The notes below the pieces were generated by a model, which searched no databases, was not told the origin of the DNA, and saw only the letters and a program-made list of their open reading frames with translations. From an uncultured Lactobacillus sp. (GTDB lineage Bacteria > Bacillota > Bacilli > Lactobacillales > Lactobacillaceae): a DNA stretch of 16,986 bases. The stretch is taken from positions 1 to 16,986 of the forward strand of contig NZ_CABUIW010000049.1 of NCBI RefSeq assembly GCF_902491705.1, read 5' to 3'. Both the position numbers and the translations under genes were made by a program. Shown piece by piece: positions 16,608 through 16,986 of the stretch. Within the stretch, counting starts at the first letter, position 1; every line of letters begins with the position of its first letter.

Positions 16608-16798
16608 AAAAGGATGAAAAAAGTAATGAGCCAAGTTTAACTGAAAAGCATGCACTGGATCGTTTGAATGAAGTAGAGCAAGATAAGCGCCGGGCATATT
16701 CTAAAAAAGATGAAGGCCATTCTTGGCAAAACATAGTTATAATAGCTATTTTTGCTTTAATTGTAGCTTTAATGTTAATTTCGATGAAGTTTTCATAA
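16604..16798 (+). CDS. Small single-span membrane protein, candidate SecE/Asp4-like subunit
   Basis: A 64-residue protein. Residues 1-40 are highly charged and predicted helical (LTEKHALDRLNEVEQDKRRAYSKK in outline), and a single hydrophobic segment spans residues 43-61, then the chain ends. This layout, a cytoplasmic amphipathic helix before one C-terminal span, is that of SecE. Streptococcal aSec loci encode small SecE/SecG-like proteins called Asp4 and Asp5 in the same place. ATG at 16604 overlaps the gtfB stop by four bases (ATGA), with GAGAAG (16590-16595) upstream, so it is a true operon member. Sequence identity is too low for a firm family call by eye; the role as SecY2 partner is inferred from size, topology and position. 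Confidence 0.7.
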   Translation: MKKDEKSNEPSLTEKHALDRLNEVEQDKRRAYSKKDEGHSWQNIVIIAIFALIVALMLISMKFS

Positions 16799-16815
16799 TT
16801 AAGTAATTATTATAT

Positions 16816-16842
16816 AAAAAAGCTAGAGCAAGTATTAGCTCT
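16816..16842 (+). terminator. Remnant of the aSec operon terminator, cut by an IS
   Basis: The 5' arm AAAAAAGCTAGAGC (16816-16829) is followed by loop AAGTATTA and only five bases of the expected 3' arm (GCTCT, 16838-16842). The pairing then breaks exactly where the IS3-type end (TGAAGTGGGACC) begins. The missing AGCTTTTTT would have completed a 14-bp stem with a T tract. The remaining five-pair stem has no T run and is unlikely to terminate. Confidence 0.6.
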
Positions 16843-16986
16843 TGAAGTGGGACCTAAAAAGTAGACATTTTAAAACATAGGATTAATAGAGGCTTGATTC
16901 CGATATTCTTTCGGAGTTAAGCCTTTTAATCTGCTCTTTATCCTTTCTTCGTTATAGTATTTGATATATTCCTCTATAGCTTGAGC
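16843..16986 (-). mobile_element. IS3-family insertion sequence, 3' end
   Basis: The element begins at about 16843 with TGAAGTGGGACC and then TAAAAAGTAGACA, the 5'-TG terminal-repeat style of IS3-family elements of lactic acid bacteria. It continues into the end of the orfB transposase on the minus strand. The rest lies beyond the window, so neither the second repeat nor a target duplication can be checked. The transposase faces the aSec operon. Confidence 0.75.
16870..16986 (-). CDS. IS3-family transposase OrfB, C-terminal 38 residues (partial)
   Basis: Read on the minus strand from the window edge, the frame is open for 38 codons to TAA at 16870-16872. It contains IEEYIKYYNEERIKSRLKGL followed by TPKEYRNQA, the standard C-terminal end of the IS3/IS150 integrase-type DDE transposase (the YxxYYNxxRxxxxLxxxxPxxYR pattern). 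The catalytic residues are upstream, outside the window. Nothing here suggests damage, but most of the gene is not visible. Confidence 0.85.
   Translation of the reverse strand, partial: AQAIEEYIKYYNEERIKSRLKGLTPKEYRNQASINPMF

Noticed and set aside
1..16986. CRISPR array, tRNA or rRNA genes, riboswitch, phage attachment site
   Set aside because: I saw no regularly spaced repeats, cloverleaf-like segment or conserved riboswitch core; intergenic space is small and mostly accounted for.

Overview
This AT-rich window looks like a chromosomal segment of a Lactobacillus (Firmicutes), probably of the L. gasseri/johnsonii/acidophilus group. The genus call rests on the low-GC codon usage, purine-rich ribosome binding sites, IS types familiar from lactobacilli, and a SecA2/SecY2 accessory secretion locus. 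The species is a guess from general appearance, not from an alignment.

Layout. (1) Positions 1-about 885 hold the 5' half of an IS1182-type element on the minus strand. Its transposase reads normally for about 225 codons, then loses family-like sequence next to a 38-bp palindrome at the window edge. A two-way terminator hairpin lies inside the IS end. (2) Positions 886-1099 carry no recognised gene but contain a good sigma-A promoter for the next operon. (3) Positions 1100-6109 are a complete phosphate-specific transport operon, pstS-pstC-pstA-pstB1-pstB2-phoU, closed by a strong intrinsic terminator (6117-6150). (4) Positions 6244-16798 are an accessory Sec (aSec) operon, secY2-asp1-asp2-asp3-secA2-gtfA-gtfB, followed by a small single-span membrane protein (SecE/Asp4-like). 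Its genes are separated by 1-14 bases or overlap slightly. (5) From about 16843 to the window end is the 3' end of an IS3-family element, transcribed toward the aSec operon.

How the genes work together. PstS captures phosphate, PstC/PstA form the channel, the two PstB ATPases drive it, and PhoU couples transport to phosphate signalling. In the second operon GtfA/GtfB O-glycosylate a serine-rich repeat adhesin in the cytoplasm. Asp1/Asp2/Asp3 modify and chaperone it, and SecA2 drives it through SecY2 with small accessory subunits. The adhesin itself is not in the window.

Most worth a second look: pstA has no ordinary start codon where the conserved N-terminus begins (an ACG sits there). The IS3 element appears to have landed inside the 3' arm of the aSec operon terminator. 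Asp3 carries a C-terminal extension of about 150 residues. The broken IS1182 gene abuts a long palindrome. I did not find a wholly new system; the two operons are recognised types with local peculiarities.
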